From contig CAAGMP010000188.1 in the NCBI GenBank assembly GCA_900771065.1, forward strand, positions 1 to 6,837: a DNA stretch of 6,837 nt. The letters run 5' to 3'. The DNA is from an uncultured Acinetobacter sp. (GTDB lineage: Bacteria > Pseudomonadota > Gammaproteobacteria > Pseudomonadales > Moraxellaceae). The notes below the pieces were generated by a model that was not told the DNA's origin, ran no database searches, and saw nothing but the letters and a program-made list of their open reading frames with translations. Shown here piece after piece: positions 5,894-6,837 of the stretch (the stretch's first letter is position 1; each line of letters starts with the position of its first letter). The position numbers and the translations under genes are program-made.

Positions 5894-6837
5894 CTATGAC
5901 ACAAACTGTTGCTGATTGAATTGTTGAATTTCTTCACGAATCAATTGCCATTCATCACCTAAATCGAATGCAGTTTGAATGGAATTTGCCCCAATTTTGC
6001 CACGCATTTTTTCTAAACGCGGTTGATTAGGTAAGGTTCTATTTTCAATTGCTTTTAATGCTAAAATTTGCGCAGGACGATCATTACAAACTAAGCCCAT
6101 ATCACAACCTGCATCTAATGCAGCATGAATACGTGCATCTGCGCCACCTGCTACGCAAGCTGCTTGCATACTTAAATCATCTGAAAATAAAACCCCATCA
6201 AATTTTAATTGTTCACGCAAAACGCGTTGCAACCAAAATTGAGAAAAACCAGCAGGATGTGCGTCGACTTGATCATAAATCACATGCGCGGGCATGAGTG
6301 CATCGAGTTGAGGTTGTAGTTGAATAAAGGTTTGCATGTCATTTTGATAAATTTCATCAAAAGGGCGTGAGTCGATTGCAGCAGCAATATGTGAATCTGC
6401 TTTAACTGAGCCGTGACCGGGAAAATGTTTACCTGTTGATGCCATTCCTGCGCGTTTCATTCCTATTAAAAAAGCACTGGCTAGGGTGATAATATCGGCA
6501 GTATTGTTGGCAAAGCTACGATCGCCAATCACATCGCTAATGCCATTTAAGTCTAAAACAGGGGCAAAACTAAAATCGATACCCACAGCTAAAACTTCGC
6601 TTGCCATCAGCCAACCACATTTTTCTGCCAAACTAACTGCATATTCAGGTCGCTGCTGATAAAGTTGCCCCAATTTTCCCATAGCAGGTAATAAGGTGAA
6701 ACCTTGTTTTAAACGCTGAACGCGTCCGCCTTCTTGGTCAACTGCAATCAGTAAATCGGGGCGAATTTGGCGCATATGATCGGTTAAATCGCGTACTTGT
6801 TGGGGCGATTGAATATTACGAGCAAATAAAATTAAGC
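5894..6837 (-). CDS. nagZ: Beta-N-acetylhexosaminidase of peptidoglycan recycling, 5' end outside window
   Basis: NagZ is a cytosolic glycoside hydrolase family 3 enzyme that removes GlcNAc from GlcNAc-1,6-anhydroMurNAc-peptides imported during cell-wall turnover. The frame is open from the stop at 5896-5894 to the window edge, giving 313 codons. The first visible residues, LILFARNIQSPQQVRDLTDH, precede the Met at 6775 and belong to the conserved family N-terminus, so that Met is internal and about 25-30 residues lie beyond the edge (about 340 is usual). Motifs, numbered from the Met at 6775, are AVDQEGGRVQRL (11-22, substrate loop), GIDFSFAPVLDLN (65-77), KHFPGHG (116-122), ADSH (126-129, with the proposed acid/base His) and FSDDLSM (197-203, with the nucleophilic Asp). 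In many bacteria the product signals AmpR-controlled ampC; nothing in this window links it to resistance. Confidence 0.95.
   Translation of the reverse strand, partial: LILFARNIQSPQQVRDLTDHMRQIRPDLLIAVDQEGGRVQRLKQGFTLLPAMGKLGQLYQQRPEYAVSLAEKCGWLMASEVLAVGIDFSFAPVLDLNGISDVIGDRSFANNTADIITLASAFLIGMKRAGMASTGKHFPGHGSVKADSHIAAAIDSRPFDEIYQNDMQTFIQLQPQLDALMPAHVIYDQVDAHPAGFSQFWLQRVLREQLKFDGVLFSDDLSMQAACVAGGADARIHAALDAGCDMGLVCNDRPAQILALKAIENRTLPNQPRLEKMRGKIGANSIQTAFDLGDEWQLIREEIQQFNQQQFVS

Noticed and set aside
6049..6297. 82-codon plus-strand open frame within nagZ
   Set aside because: It is antisense to the catalytic region of NagZ (including the FSDDLSM segment) and His/Leu-rich, as expected for a shadow frame.
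5894..6775. Treating the Met codon at 6775 as the start of nagZ
   Set aside because: The frame remains open to the window edge and encodes the conserved LILFARN segment upstream of this Met, so the real start is outside the window.
1..6837. A defence system, biosynthetic cluster or other novel multi-gene system
   Set aside because: All five genes are recognisable housekeeping enzymes at standard lengths, apart from the two cut by the window edges, and no unexplained gene-sized frame remains.

Overview
The window is ordinary core-metabolism sequence from a gamma-proteobacterium, most likely Acinetobacter or a close relative in the Moraxellaceae. The reasons are AT-rich DNA (roughly 60% A+T by eye), proteins that read like the Acinetobacter versions (especially ProA, 421 residues ending GDGQIRQ), and the ackA-pta pair beside a class I fumarase. 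This assignment rests on recall, not on a database search. All five genes lie on the minus strand. I see no mobile element, CRISPR array, tRNA, rRNA or toxin-antitoxin pair, and no candidate for an undescribed system.

Layout, in the direction of transcription (right to left). nagZ (5' end beyond the right edge) encodes the cytosolic beta-N-acetylglucosaminidase of cell-wall recycling. After 66 bases comes proA, gamma-glutamyl phosphate reductase of proline synthesis, followed by a strong 13-bp hairpin. A 335-base gene-free stretch then holds a possible promoter and an unusually long leader for ackA. ackA (acetate kinase, GTG start) and pta (three-domain phosphate acetyltransferase) follow as a likely operon with a 48-base gap and a clear intrinsic terminator after pta. 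A 278-base gap carries a good candidate promoter for a class I fumarate hydratase gene, of which only the first 159 codons are present.

Functionally, AckA and Pta interconvert acetate, acetyl phosphate and acetyl-CoA, and fumarase works in the TCA cycle that consumes acetyl-CoA. NagZ and ProA belong to unrelated pathways and are probably neighbours only by position.

The most important observation is technical. Bases 1-13 are identical to the 3' end of the common Illumina adapter, so the left end is not genomic and the fumarase truncation is an assembly or trimming artefact. The remaining points are small: the GTG start of ackA with a stop codon just upstream, a 15-base imperfect tandem repeat and a dyad in the ackA leader, and the lack of a Shine-Dalgarno sequence before pta.
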